Of a stretch of 64,000 nucleotides of DNA, positions 1-12,029 are shown piece after piece. Numbering within the stretch: position 1 is the stretch's first letter; each line of letters begins with the position of its first letter. A program made the translations under genes and the position numbers. The DNA comes from Psilocybe azurescens (Eukaryota > Basidiomycota > Agaricomycetes > Agaricales > Agrocybaceae). The stretch spans positions 124,001 to 188,000 of the forward strand of contig JAJIRX010000160.1 of NCBI GenBank assembly GCA_023853785.1, in the 5' to 3' direction. Under the pieces are notes generated by a model that saw only the letters and a list, made by a program, of their open reading frames with translations, was not told the DNA's origin and searched no databases.

Positions 1-2157
1 AGGGAAGCCAACAATTGAAAAGTGCATTATTGTTTGCCCCTCAAGTCTGGTTAAGAATTGGGCCAACGAACTAGGTACCGAATTATTCGTCCTGCAAAAC
101 TTTGCCTAGGCTCAAATTTTTCAGTAAAATGGTTGGGTCCAGATGCCATAACACCTCTTGCAGTTGATGGCAAGGGAACAAAGGCCCAACTTCTAGAAGC
201 CGTAGCCAGGTGGGTAGCTGCACGTGGGCGAAATGTAACACAGCCAGGTAGGCTTCAAATTTCTTCGGGTTGTGGTTGGGCTGTGGCGTTCTGATTGTAA
301 AATATTCCATAGTGATGATCGTGTCTTATGAGACTCTCCGTACTCTCACTGCTTATATTGCAAATTGCGAAATTGGACTCTTACTATGCGACGAAGGGCA
401 TCGACTGAAAAACTCGGGTACTTTCAAAATTACATCGAAATGTCAGCTAGTTGATACCATGTCCAGAGTCGCAGACTTTCCAGACTCTATTCGGCTTAAA
501 GGTCTCGCGTCGTGTTATCTTGACTGGCACTCCCGTTCAGGTTCGTGGTCTTCGATCTCAAACTGTGACCGTTGCTTGACACGACATTTGCAGAATGATC
601 TTTCCGAATACTTCTCTCTTTAAATTTCGCAAATCCCAATTTCCTTGGTTCCAAGAATGACTTTAGGAAAAACTTCGAGAATGCCATTATACGCGGAAGG
701 GACTCTTTAGCAAGCGACGAAATCAAAGCTCAATGCGAAAAAAAACTAAAGGAACTTGGTGGCCTGGTCACAAAGTTCATCATCCGCAGAACTAACGATC
801 TTTTGTCAAAATACTGTAAGGTCATTCATTTATTGTTGAAAATGTTTCGCTGACCTTTCTTTGCAGTGCCTGTCAAGTACGAACAAGTTGTTTTCTGCGG
901 TCTATCCGATTTTCAATTGTCACTCTACAATCATTTCATCACATCTCCTGAGATAAAGGCGCTTCTTCGTGGCCAAGATTCGCAACCTCTCAAAGCAATC
1001 AATATCCTCAAGAAATTGTGCAATCACCCTGAACTTCTCAATTTGCCTGACGACCTTAAAGGAAGTGAGCATTTGATACCTGAGGGGTTCAATGGTGCAG
1101 GGGGGAGCGTAAAAGACAGAGGACGTCACCAAACAGTTCGCTGCGACTGGGGCGGTAAATTTTGGTTCTAGAGAGGTATGTCTGCTTTCGAAAAATACAT
1201 CGGTTGTGCTCTTAACCATGCTCTAGATTCTTACATCAGATACACACTCAAACCGATGACAAAATTGTTCTAATTAGCAATTATACCCAAACACTCGATC
1301 TGTTTGAGAAACTCTGTCGAAGCAAAAGTGAATTTTCCAAGAAGTCTTCAAATTATCTTGTTGCTAACATTTTTCGCGACAGATATGGATTTTTTCGACT
1401 TGATGGAACGATGACAATCCCCAAGCGCCAAAAACTTGTCGATCAATTTAACAATCCTGCTGGGAAAGAGTTTATCTTCCTCCTTAGTAGTAAAGCTGGT
1501 GGATGTGGTATTAACCTTATTGGAGCTAACCGCCTCATCCTTTTCGATCCCGGTATGTGAATTTATTATCAAGTACGGACGCGAGCTCAATAACTTACGT
1601 CTATTAAGATTGGAATCCAGCAGCTGATCAGCAAGCATTAGCTCGTGTATGGCGTGACGGCCAAAAGAAAGAATGTGTGTATCACCCCTATTATTCTTTT
1701 TTTTGTTTGATATTTTTATCGGTTTTCCTCCAGGTTTTGTATATCGATTTATCTCCACAGGAACGATAGAGGAAAAAATCTTCCAGCGGCAGGCGAACAA
1801 ACAGGCGCTTTCTTCTGCAGTCGTGGATGAAAAGAAGACGCAGAGCGTCACTTCTCGATCGATGCTCTCCGTCAGCTTTTCATTTTCAACCAAAATACAT
1901 TATGTGATACACACGATACGTTCAAATGCAAGAGGTGCAAAGACGGCAGGCAGGTGGTTAAGGCACCTGCCTTACTGTATGGAGATGCAAGCACGTAAGT
2001 GTATCGGAATGGGCTGATTCTTATAACACATTAAAACTATTTCTGCAGATGGAATCACTTCACAAACGCCGAGCTGAAAAACAATCATGACGACCTTCTT
2101 CGAGCAGAAACTGGACTCCCAGAAGTTTCCTTCGCCTTCCAATATATCAGTCATTAG
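1..2157 (+). CDS. RAD54: DNA repair/recombination ATPase Rad54 (3' part, start outside window)
   Basis: SNF2-family double-stranded DNA translocase that works with Rad51 in homologous recombination in the nucleus. Visible in order are the DEGHRLKNS Walker-B block (near 391-417), the LTGTPVQND motif (520-600), the [12 protein letters not shown] block, the helicase C motifs [12 protein letters not shown] (1273-1310), [21 protein letters not shown] and [10 protein letters not shown], and the very conserved tail ending FQYISH before TAG 2155-2157. Introns fitted: 75-124, 248-312, 418-466, 541-593, 816-866, 1176-1226, 1344-1382, 1553-1608, 1675-1733, 1995-2048. Two single-base losses break the frame, near 1155-1162 (between GGK and VLER) and near 1829-1837 (between VDEK and EDAERHF); conservation resumes perfectly after each, so I read them as consensus errors. 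The first ATPase motifs lie to the left of the window. Confidence 0.93.
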
Positions 2158-2281
2158 CACACTTCCAAGACGTAGGAAACATGGGTTATAGACAAGGACA
2201 CTGCAACATAGATATGGATAATCCTATAGGAACAATAATACAAATTGCAGATCCGAATGACACACATACATTGAAATTTCA

Positions 2282-3516
2282 TTATTGGACAATATCATCC
2301 CAATCTCCCCAATCCCCTCCAGTACGACGGACTCTAACCTTTTCACCCACTGCTCCGAAATATGACGCGTTGTACCACGATTTAATCTCCTCTTCACCGA
2401 AAGGTCCAAAGACTTCATCTGTTTGTCCTGCTTCTGGTGAACTCCATTTGTATTCGTATTTTACATCAGCAGACGGTGGGTCCCAAGATGGGTCCACGTT
2501 GCCGGACGAACGGACACCTCTAACCAGTTCTTCGTAAGTTTTGGAATAGACGTCAGTGTCTCCTAATGACATCAAAGTAGATGCTAGATGGGTGATGGTC
2601 TCGATATCTGTGGGAATAGGATCCTGTGGTTTATCGACTTGCATGGCATTCGTCCCTGCAGGTGCTGCCTTTTGTTTTGGCCTGATAAAATAGTCAGAAG
2701 AAACGCTGCAGTGTGCCTTGGTATAGCTCACTTCTTCGAAGCCTGGGTCTTCTTCGCTAGAGATCCAAGGCGTTGCAAAGCTTCCAATACAGTTTCTCCC
2801 TTCTTCAAAAGGCACAAGAGCTGTTTTTCCAACGAGCTTTTGCCTCCACTCTCCTCGAGCTCCTTTTCTTCGGCCAACATACGTTCCTTTTGTTTCTTTT
2901 CTTGATCGCGCTTCCTACGTCTGGCCAGTTTAATTTCCCTCTCATCCAAGCCCTCCATCCAACGATCGTGTACGCCATGGGGGTCAAAAGTCCGAACGTA
3001 ATTTCCATCTTCTGTGAACTTTCCCTCCTCCATTTCATCCCGCATGTTGAACGAGGAAAGTTCATACCCCATGCCTTCCTTTTTCCGCCTCTCAGCATCG
3101 TCTTCGTCTTCAGGATCATCATCTCCTGTATCGTTTTCCGAACCTGAACCCTCCCCAAATTCCTGACCTTCTATATCAGCCAGGCGCATATACTTCTCTT
3201 CCTTCTTATTAGAACTAGTCTCTTCACTGGCCTCTGGTTCTGGAGCAAACATGTCGTCGACATCATCATCGTCATCGCCCTTTTTCCTACTTGGAACGAC
3301 GCCTTCCCCGTCGTCCGTCGAGTCAGAATCATACCCCTCAGTCTTGACTTTGCCTTTCCTTGATGGCTGCTCGAGCGCTGAATCGACCTGTTCGGCAAAG
3401 TTTGCGGGGTCCTCTGAGGGATCTACAAAGCGCGTTTTCTTTGATTGGTGGTTTGTGGAGGAAGAGGGATCGGAATTATGGGTCGCAGTGCGCTTCTTTC
3501 CAGCACGGGAGGCCAT
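2282..3516 (-). CDS. LIN1: Lin1/CD2BP2-like GYF-domain protein (U5 snRNP-associated)
   Basis: About 394 residues. The N-terminal half is charged and disordered (acidic runs plus a KLARRRKRDQEKKQKER basic stretch), followed by GETVLEALQRLG, which is a family hallmark. The C-terminal GYF domain contains YEYKW, VFGPFGEEEIKSWY and WDDI and should bind proline-rich peptides. Family members bridge the U5 snRNP and other splicing factors. One 50-nt intron (2682-2731) joins KKTQASKK to PKQKAAPAG; without it the gene looks like two overlapping frames. Start is the ATG at 3516 (MASRAGKKR). It converges on RAD54 with only about 125 bp between stop codons and diverges from the PQ-loop gene. Confidence 0.88.
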
Positions 3517-3855
3517 GGTTGGCTGTTAGTGACGGTTCAGCAATGGCAATATGTGAGAGATGAACGCGACGAGATATTTGTGCCTGTTATGATTGGGAAG
3601 CGTTCATTTGCCCTGTATAGAACTCTGTAGCTCTTGAACTGTGCTAGTTTACTGAACGATATCGCTAAGGGTGGTAGGCCGGAGGTAACTGAATGCTCCC
3701 CGGCGATATGTGTCCAACACACTTTGATCCACACACAGGCGAAATCGTGAGGACCAGATAGTGGTCGGTTAGTCCCGGTCCGGGGCTATAATATGTATCC
3801 CGAAACGAATGGATCCTTCTTCGGCTCTTCCTTTTCTTTCTCAACGGCCTGCAGA
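3517..3855. other. Divergent intergenic region
   Basis: It separates the start codons of the LIN1-like gene (minus) and the PQ-loop transporter (plus), so it should hold both promoters. A TATAAT-type run lies at 3787-3792, about 65 bp before the transporter ATG. No other structure seen. Confidence 0.5.
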
Positions 3856-5778
3856 ATGCTGCAATCAATGTCGCTCAGCGACTTTCTGGGCTATGCATCG
3901 ATAGGATGCTGGCTGGGCGCACAGTTTCCGTTAGTTGCACCCTGTATGCCTCCCTTATTTGTCTTCTGACTGTCCCAATTTCAGCCAGGTTATTGAGAAC
4001 ATTAGACGGCAGTCGTGTGAGGGCCTTGCATTGCCCTTTCTTGCCAATTGGCTGCTCGGTATGGTTTCTATGATTTCTCTCATTCTTTTATCTCTTATAA
4101 AGGCCATTAGGCGACATTTCAAATCTTGTTGGGTGTATTATGACCCATCAACTACCGTTCCAGGTACAGACATCATGGTGGTCAATCGAGCGGAGACTAA
4201 TCGTCCTTATTGTAGACGTGGCTAGCCACATACTTCGTCTGCGTCGATTTCATGCTGGTTGTCCAGTACATGTACTACTACAAGTCCACTAAGATTCCTT
4301 CGACCCCATTCGGACATATTCGTTCGGCCACCTCTCCAGCAGTACATCGTCGAATGTCAATTGACCGAGGCGCATCCAGGTACCGTGCCCTTTCGGTTGC
4401 AGCTTCCAATGTAGCTGCTGCTGCTGCATTGGCGGCACAGCAGGACGAACAAGGTGGAACTCGAAGGTCGAATTCTCGTTTCGCGAATAAAACAAATTGG
4501 TCGCGAGGACACGAAGTGCCAAGTAGTGCAGGGATGGATCAAAGGGAAGAAGAGTACGAAGGGAATCCTCCTTCAACCATGGTGGATAGTTTTCACTCTG
4601 AACGTGGGAGGGACTACAAGCCCAAACAGGTGTCCTGGAGCATCGAACGCCATCATGGTAGGGCCTCTAGCGTTGGCCAGGGTCGTAGATCTACAACACC
4701 CACGGTCTTGGAAATAGTTTCCTCCGAACATGTAGTACCCGCCAATAATTCTGGTACTATGCATTCAGAAGCACAGCCATCTCATGATCCCACTATGCTC
4801 GATTCCACAGAATCTCTTATGCCAGGAACCAGTACTTGCAGTTCTCGTGCATCTCGCAAAGGCTCAAATATGGTATTTCTTGCTGTATGGGCGCTATTTG
4901 GTATCGGTACTTTGACAGGTGGAAGACGTGGGCTTCCGTCCGACAGTCTAACAAAAATTGGGCGTGTGCTTTCTACTCGTGGTCACCTCGAAAATCCAAT
5001 ACCTATAGCATTCGATGGAAATGGAATATATGCGAAACAAGTGGATGAACAAGATCTATCTGCTCTAGCCATTGAGATGCCACTGCCTACTCCTATTAGC
5101 TCTATACGAAGACAGCCAGAAGATGTTCCTCTGCCTGAAGAGCCTTCACAACAGCAAGTAATCGGTCGCATCTTTGCATGGCTGTGTACCACGTTATACC
5201 TCACATCACGATTGCCTCAAATTTGGAAGAATGTACGTGTTCGAGCTCGATGATACTGGGTGGAGTACTTGCTAACAGAATGTTCGTGCAGTATGCTAGA
5301 AAATCAGTAGAGGTACTTTGGTCAATACTAAATAAAAGCCTTCACGCATTGCTAATCTCAAATAGGGGCTTTCTATGTATCTATTTGTGTTCGCCTTCTT
5401 GGGCAATACCTTTTATGTGTCTTCCCTTCTCGTTGCACCGAGACGATATCTCCCCCCTCCAGAATCAATAAAATACATCAAAGAAAGCATACCGTCAGTG
5501 CAAGACTACTCATATAGCACATTCAACCTTCACTGATTGCCTTGTTGGTTAGATATCTCCTTGGTAGTGGAGGCGTTTTATTATTTGACATCACTATTGT
5601 AGCACAATCGTTCTGTTACCGACCACGACCTCGACGACATAACTCAGTGGCTCACAGTAGGACGATAGAGGAAGAGGAAGCTGGCCTTTTGTCAGGCGAT
5701 GCGCTCTCTCCTCATCTTCCGGGGGACTCGGCTATTCTCAATAGAGGACGTGCTTCTCGCACGCGCAGCGCCGGTTAA
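3856..5778 (+). CDS. PQ-loop vacuolar/lysosomal cationic amino-acid transporter (Ypq1-3/PQLC2 family)
   Basis: The spliced product is 530 residues from seven exons (introns 3930-3984, 4059-4110, 4164-4215, 5233-5291, 5313-5365, 5494-5552), with no frame break. Both PQ-loop repeats are present: AQFPQVIENIRRQS in exons 1-2 and SRLPQIWKNYARKSVEGLS across exons 4-6. These are the signature of the Ypq/PQLC2 family, which exports lysine, arginine or histidine across the vacuolar membrane. Around the repeats are hydrophobic segments such as FLANWLLGDISNLVGC and YFVCVDFMLVVQYMYYY. A long hydrophilic loop of about 240 residues separates the halves, as in fungal members. The start ATG 3856 gives MLQSMSLSDFLGYASIG; the ATG at 3868 is an alternative. 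Confidence 0.88.
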
Positions 5779-6100
5779 ATAGAAAGGGGATGGATACGAA
5801 GTGGGATTAGGATTGCATCGTGCTATTGTTTTGCTTTGATTCAAGCATCAAGGAGACCACCCAAAGTCGCCTATTTGTAGATTACCTGGGACTATTAACA
5901 TACTTATTGAATGCCTAATATCATTGCATTAGAATCACAGCGCACGTGGTGTAAGCGCAGCATACTCCATGGCCTGAGAGTCACTCCCTTTATGGCTTGA
6001 GCATGGACCGTCATAGGTCCGGCGGCAAATCATCTCTACTTACTCTCACATAGGCACCCTTTTCTGGGACACTGAAGAGTTCACTTGCTTTTTCACATCC
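5779..6100. other. Intergenic region
   Basis: 3' flank of the transporter and 5' flank of the LisH-CTLH gene, both on the plus strand. No motif or ORF of substance seen. Confidence 0.5.
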
Positions 6101-7316
6101 ATGTCCAGCTCAGCCTCCCTGGCAAATCCAACGCCATTACAGCTGGTGCGCGCATTTGTTATTAGTCTCGCGATAAAGGGTTGCCTACATCTAATTCTAG
6201 CGTACTCTGGTGCTCGATTACTTATGTCACAACTGTTATACTGGAACCGCAAGGGCGTTCAATAGGGATAGCACAGTTCGACACCTTGATGCCGATGGGG
6301 ACGAAATACTCGAAGCTGTAAACTATGACGGGGTCTCACGACCTCTTGAAAGCGGGAGTGCGAGTGGTTCAAATGAGAAGTTTGAAGCTCTTTTAAAGCA
6401 GGTCGAACTTCGACAAGGTCCGCACATTATCTTTATTAGTTCGAGTCTTGCAAACAACTTTAGTCTGCAGAAATCAGAACAGAGATACTGCGCGGCCACG
6501 TCGACGAAGCAATAGCACTTCTCAATAAGCACTTCCCAACTGTTCTTTTGAAAACCATCTCGAGGTCTGCATCGGACGACGCTGAGCCGCGTCCAGCAGC
6601 GATCAACATGGAATATGTGTCTTCGACATCCACTGAGCCTGCGCACCTCCTGTTGAATCTGCGCATTCTTGCTTTCAGTGAGGCGTGTCGAACGATCCCT
6701 TTGGATTATCCGCCCAAACCAGATTCCATGAACACGGATCCTCCTTCTGATTCATTGGACATATCAGAAGAAGACAGCAAAGAATACCACGAGCAACAGC
6801 TGGCTCTACTTGCTCGAGCGCAAAAGTTGTACGCATTCTCAAGCACACTACCCAATCCTGCAGATCGTGCGACGTATCTCAAAAGAATTAGAGAATGTTG
6901 GAGGCTTATTGGCATATAAAGTCCCAGAGAAGAGTTCTATGGCAAAATACCTGACTATGGAGAGACGTGAGGCTGTTGCAGACCAGATCAACCGTGCAAT
7001 TCTCAGTAAGTCGATGGCCTGTTGATTAAGTTTGAACGTTAATTATTCATGCTCTTGACCATCAGAAAGGACTGGAAATCGCCTGATTTCATCAGTAGAA
7101 TTGTTGACACGACATACACATCTATTGTGGCAGGGTGCTAATCAGTATCAAGCGAAGCCGCGACCAGGCGCAATGCTTCCTCCTAAGGATAAAACAGCTG
7201 ACGGCGAAAGCGAGGTGTGTTATTCGTATTTTTCATTTCTTGCATGTTGAATCAGTTACTCTACGCAGACTGTGCCAACATTCAACCTCCACCAGTTTTT
7301 AGAAAACAAACCGTAG
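6101..7316 (+). CDS. LisH-CTLH-CRA domain protein (RanBPM/GID complex-like)
   Basis: Exon 1 (6101-6145) encodes MSSSASLANPTPLQL and is spliced across 6146-6200 to a LisH motif (LVLDYLCHNCYTGTARAF). After intron 6418-6470 comes the CTLH core EIRTEILRGHVDEAIALLNK, then the CRA region ending GLLAYKVPEKSSMAKYL and RREAVADQINRAIL, which is closest to RanBPM-type proteins. Further introns are 7006-7065 and one ending just before ACTGTGCC near 7269; the stop is TAG 7314-7316. Proteins of this layout are subunits of the CTLH/GID E3 ubiquitin ligase or related scaffolds. No SPRY domain precedes LisH, unlike RanBP9/10. The run AAAA at 6881-6884 has one base too many relative to the frame joining RATYLK to ELENVGG. 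Confidence 0.8.
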
Positions 7317-7617
7317 AACTGGACGAATCTGTTTGGAAAAGCTTAGAGAAGAACTTCCAATCTATTTACAATAGATACAAGATTGGAATATGTAAATCAG
7401 TAAAACAAGAATGTATATGACATAGTTACTGTGGACGATGAAGGTGGTTAGCTAATGGAGAGTCAGGTATAAACAATAAAAAAAGTATAACACAGGGAAA
7501 AGTGGATGTGAATAAAAGTCATCTGAAGATAAGGTTGTGAAGTGATTGTATAGATACATGGGTAGGATAAACAGAAAGATGGCGGGTAAAATGAAGTAGC
7601 TAATCTGAGAGACATGC
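7317..7617. other. Convergent intergenic region
   Basis: It lies between the stop codons of two convergent genes and is AT-rich 3' flank with AATAAA-like stretches (for example near 7473). Nothing else seen. Confidence 0.45.
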
Positions 7618-10600
7618 TCATGCTTCCTGTGAGTCCTCGCCATCCCATGACGGCAAGGGCAGGTAACGGGATGCTATCAAGCATTCTTTGACCCAGGTCC
7701 AATGGACGGTGACGCATTCAGAGAATTGAGACAAATACTGGTGTTTCTCTCGGATAACCAGATAATCGTACTCTTTGAGTTGGCGTGTTGCGTAGCGTGG
7801 ATCTGTGACAGCTTCGACGATGTCTGCGCCCATGGCCAGTATGATTTGTGGGATCGCGTTGGTAGCTTCCTGTGCTTTGTCGTCGACAGCGGCCCTCTGG
7901 AAGAGAGGAAAAGAACATATTGGTACACAGAAATCACAAGAAAAGAAAGAGAGGATAACGCACCCTTTTGCCCTTGGGCTGACAAACCATTTCGGGACCA
8001 ACACACAGAATAGATTTGTCGGCGAAAAGTTTACAGGCAACGGCATTGGACATGATGTCCTTAAGCTGATAGAAGCTATTGCCCCAGTCAATGTCAATTT
8101 GTTGCGAGATACGAGCTTTTAGGGCCGGGGAAAATCCTTGTGGCAACAAATAACCAAGCCAGTCTTTTTCGGCATTCTAAGGAAAATATGAGCCCAAGGA
8201 AACATAGATGGTAGGATAGTCAAAGAAATAATCACTCACGCTTTCAACTGATTCATGGAGCCAGGTTGTAGAGAGACAGGGAATCCCCAAAGCAAGTGCA
8301 ATCAAGAACTTTGGCTTTTGATTAGGTTCATCCGCCAACAAAAGAGACGACCAATCTCCGCATCTCCTACCCACTCAACATCGTCTTTCTTGATAATCCA
8401 TCGATTACCGTTGGAGGAGTGCTTTCCTTCCATGCGAATAATAGTCGACATGTCGTCAATAACTAACCCGCCACTGTTCTTGACCGCACCTACGACCTTC
8501 TCTTTCTCCTTCTCCCAGTTCCCATTGGCCGCGCTTAGAGTGACGATGAGGCCGGTATTGCTAAGAACTTTCTTACGAGACCCACGTACAGAAGGAAAAC
8601 TGGCTATAGACATCTTTGATGGCGAGGGACTCAATTTAGGCTTGACCGGTTTGATAGTGGTGGAAATAGTGTCTGAGGTCAGTATACGATCATCCCACTC
8701 GTATGCAATAGTCTTGTTGGCGATCCGGAGGTCTTCAAGGGGAACCTGTTTAACCATATCGTCAATCTTGACTTCAACAATGGTATCTTCCCCGTCTATA
8801 TTGACGCCAAGTACTGCCGTAGGACGAGAGCCAGGACCAACAATGACTTGGTCCCCAACCTTTACACGACAGAGTCGGATTTGCTCCAGCGTCACTTTGT
8901 TGCTCGTGTCGTCGTCGAAGTTAATGAGATACTGGGCATGGGGTTCAGCAGAGTGCACTGTGCCAGGATAATAGTGCCCGTCTTGTTTCCATAGCGCGAA
9001 GACGCGAGTTCCGGGTGCATTCATAACCCTCGTCGCGGTCGAATTAGTCGATCGCAGCTTCTTCACTTGCCGACTACCACCAGGAGTTGCAGCTTCGCGC
9101 TTGGTACGCTTTGCAGCACCTTTGGCACCCTTGCCTGTTGGAGCAGCTTTAGTCTGTGTCGCTCGCTTGCGTTTGCGAGATGGGCCAGGCACACCATCTT
9201 CTTCATTTTCGTAATCTTCTCCAACATCCGTTTCATCCAAGAGAACATCGCCGTCGAGATTTGAGTCTGCATCCGTATGTTTTATACCCAGTTTTGGAAC
9301 GGCAGAGGTTGATCTTGAACTTTGACGAGAAGTAGGCGCCTTCTTTTTCAAGACATCGGCGTTATTTGTTCTAATGGCATTGTTTCGCGAAGTGGGAGCT
9401 TCGTCTTGCTCCGGTACAGAAGATGGGACTACTCCTGTTTGCCAGGAACCGCCAGTAACCCTCTTTGACCTCTAGTGGCTGCGGATTGACCCTTCCGTTC
9501 TTTAGCGGCGGGCGTGGCCCCCTTTGTCGCCTTTCCCTATTTGAAATTTTATCTCTTAGTACCAGATACAAAGACAACTTGAATGACGTACTGCAGCACC
9601 TGCGTCATCCACCAATTTCCCTTTCCCTTTATTCGGGGCGTTCTTTGGAGGTCTACCCCTTGGTCGTTTGGCTGCCGTAGCGGCCAACGGTATATCTTCC
9701 TCCTCCTCCTCCTCTTCCTCAGGTACAGGCTGCACCTTTAGCTGAGGTGGTGGACACATATCCGCCATGTCAAGATGTCCTTTATTAGCCTTTGGCCTTC
9801 CGGGGTTGCGAGTTTGCGGTGTTGTATTTCGCGTCTTCCTGGTCGTAGGGTCCGTGTCAATGCGTAACGGTTCGGAATCTGGCACGACATCCAAATCCAT
9901 TGGCTGAGGTGAGAGAGAGCGCAAACTTTCGCCAGGCACCCTTTTAGTCGGAGATGGGTTGGATTTACCCGCAGTGGCATTTGCGGGAGCCATGACGCGC
10001 TGGACGGGGAACGATGCAACAGTTCCGTACCCTTCTGATATTGGGAACAACGAATTGTTGAATGGCTGAACAACCCGATTGCTAGCTTGCCCAGAAGGAT
10101 CATCAGCTTCCAACCCCCTGTAACGATACCTGTTTTCAGGATTAACAAGGCCTATTAACGATCGCGGCCCTGGCGCAGTATTAGAAGTAGATGCACCAGC
10201 CGCGTGAGAAGGGTTGAGGCTGAATAGCGATTGTACAGTATGTGGTGCCAGCATGCCAGAATCCTCCAGTTGTGTCGACGGCTGTGTCTCTTCAAGTTGA
10301 AGTTGCGTGGATGGTTGGGTTGGCTCGAATTGTTCCGGTTCGGAGTGCAGGTCATGTCCTTCTTTCGACAACCTCCCATAGCTGGAAGAATCTTCACTGC
10401 TTTGGTAGTTCGAATTGCCAACCTGCCCAACTGAGATGGGGTTATACCTTTGCCCATATTCGCGCTCTTCGGTAATCTGAGTCTCTGCAAAATGCTCAAA
10501 CATGTCTTGTGACTCGTTTTGTGAGCTCCCTGATGCAGAGGGAGTGGCTTCGACAAGCACCCTACCATGCGGGGAAGCCGTTCCAAGACCGTGTGGCACT

Positions 10601-11497
10601 CGGCCACCAGTACGATACTGGAACATGGAGGAGTCAACTGTGACGTGCCTCGCGTCGCGTTCTGGAGGAGATTCCCTTACGAGTTCGGAGATAGGAATGT
10701 TAAGCTGTTCAGACCTCGCCACAAATAACTCTTCGTTGAGCTCTGGATCCTGGGCGAAGGAGTCTTCTGAAGAAGATCGTCGTCGTACTGGTTTATAACG
10801 CGATGCGGTTACAGTTGGCTTATAAGGACTTTGGCGAGTCACGGGTTTGCTGGTCGTAGCATTGGAGGGTAACCTCAGATGAGGAGATTGAAAGGAGGCT
10901 GTTGTTGAGATCTTTTGTTTGTCTTCTGGAAAAAGTTCAATAAACGGCGTTGCAACCCATGAACATTGGTTTTCATACCTTCTCATTAGGTGTTGCAGAA
11001 CCTTTGACCTGTGTTCTCGTTGTTGCCTTGACCTGTACCGTTGTTGCCTTGACCTGTACATTCCTAGACGATGATGGGTGAGGGGAGCTTGGTCTGGATA
11101 TCGGGGACGCGTTGGCACGTCCAGGGTCTTTGATTTGCTTCGATGCTCCAATGTTCTCTTTCTGCGAGCCTTCATTAACCTGCTCATCCTCTCCTTGGTG
11201 TTGAGACTGTGTCTGAGTAGAGGCTAGGCCATGGAAGTGATAATGCGGCAAAGAGTTGGAGGTGCGGGAGGATGGAAGCGAGTCTGAGGAAATCTCGTTG
11301 GCATGTACGGCCTGGGTTTTGAATGCCGCTGAACTGCGGCTTTCGTTAGGTCTTTTAATTGGACTTGAGTTGTTATCCAGGAGCTCTTGAAGTAGCTGGG
11401 TAGCCTGGGATTCTTCATTTGCATCACTGGGGACGTGGGGTAGGAATAACGCTGCAAAAGGGTATTGTAATGCATACCTGGAGTCAAACACGTCCAT
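7618..11497 (-). CDS. DNA-damage checkpoint mediator, Crb2/Rad9/53BP1 family (tandem Tudor plus BRCT)
   Basis: Large nuclear scaffold that in known relatives binds methylated histone H4 through Tudor domains and activates Chk1/Rad53 kinases. The N-terminal ~650 residues are disordered and rich in SQ/TQ sites (FEPTQPSTQLQ, LEETQPSTQLED), as expected for Mec1/ATR targets. There follow an acidic run, AT-hook-like KRPRGRPPK, and basic linkers. The Tudor region begins RVFALWKQDGHYYPGTV (about 8950-9010) and continues YLINFDDD and CRVKVGDQVIVG. BRCT sequence follows (NTGLIVTLSA, GGLVIDDMSTIIR, FLIALALGIPCLSTTWLHES) and ends HWTWVKECLIASRYLPLP. Start MDVFDSRYALQ at 11497. Exon joins near 10920-10985 and 9540-9590 look sound. 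Around 9440 there is either a 41-nt intron or a one-base loss. Confidence 0.85.
11020..11060. repeat. 21-bp tandem duplication inside the Crb2-like gene
   Basis: Two near-identical head-to-tail copies, 11020-11040 and 11041-11060, encode a repeated QVKATT peptide (VQVKATTVQVKATTRTQVKG) in the disordered N-terminal region. Being in-frame, it only lengthens the linker. Confidence 0.85.
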
Positions 11498-12029
11498 ATT
11501 GGCTTAGGCACTACGAGATTGGACTATCGAGTGCTTAATTCAAGAAGAAAAATTTCTTGTAGAGTTTTGGGCCAGGAGTAAGACGGAGCAAAAAAAAACA
11601 GGTTCAAGATCGGTGAAGCCCGTTATATGGAGGCTGCTGTACGTAAATGTACTGTTTTGGAATAAGAGGGGAAGTCTATGCCCAAACTTGTGCAGACGAT
11701 GGCGAGAGATATGTGAGATATGTGAAGAAGAGTGCTCAGTGTTGGGAGTAATTAAGCTCAGCGCGTCTCCCTGAAGAACGCGACCAAGCTGTACCCCGTA
11801 AACACCAACCACATTAACTTGAACGGTGCCTAATCTAGCTAACGTAAGGAACGGTCACGTGTGCTGTCGCGTCTTCAGTGTTACTGACAACCGTACTCGG
11901 CAGCCTTTCTCTGGATACTTTGCCGATACATACTACTATTATACTATATAGACTTTGCCTCGCTTCTCACTTTGTCCTGCGCTGGTCGCCCGCTTAGTTT
12001 CTTACAAAATCTACTGGCTGAGCTCTTGT
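11498..12029. other. Divergent intergenic region
   Basis: It separates the starts of the Crb2-like gene and the single-pass membrane protein. TATA-like runs (ACTATATA near 11943-11950) precede the plus-strand gene. Nothing else seen. Confidence 0.45.

Noticed and set aside
1..2157. RAD54 as a decayed pseudogene or a case of programmed frameshifting
   Set aside because: Similar one-base slips occur in many unrelated genes, at different homopolymers and without shared slippery motifs or downstream structures, so sequence error is simpler.
3251..3529. Plus-strand ORFs over the LIN1-like gene
   Set aside because: They are antisense to its acidic repeats and have no conserved features.
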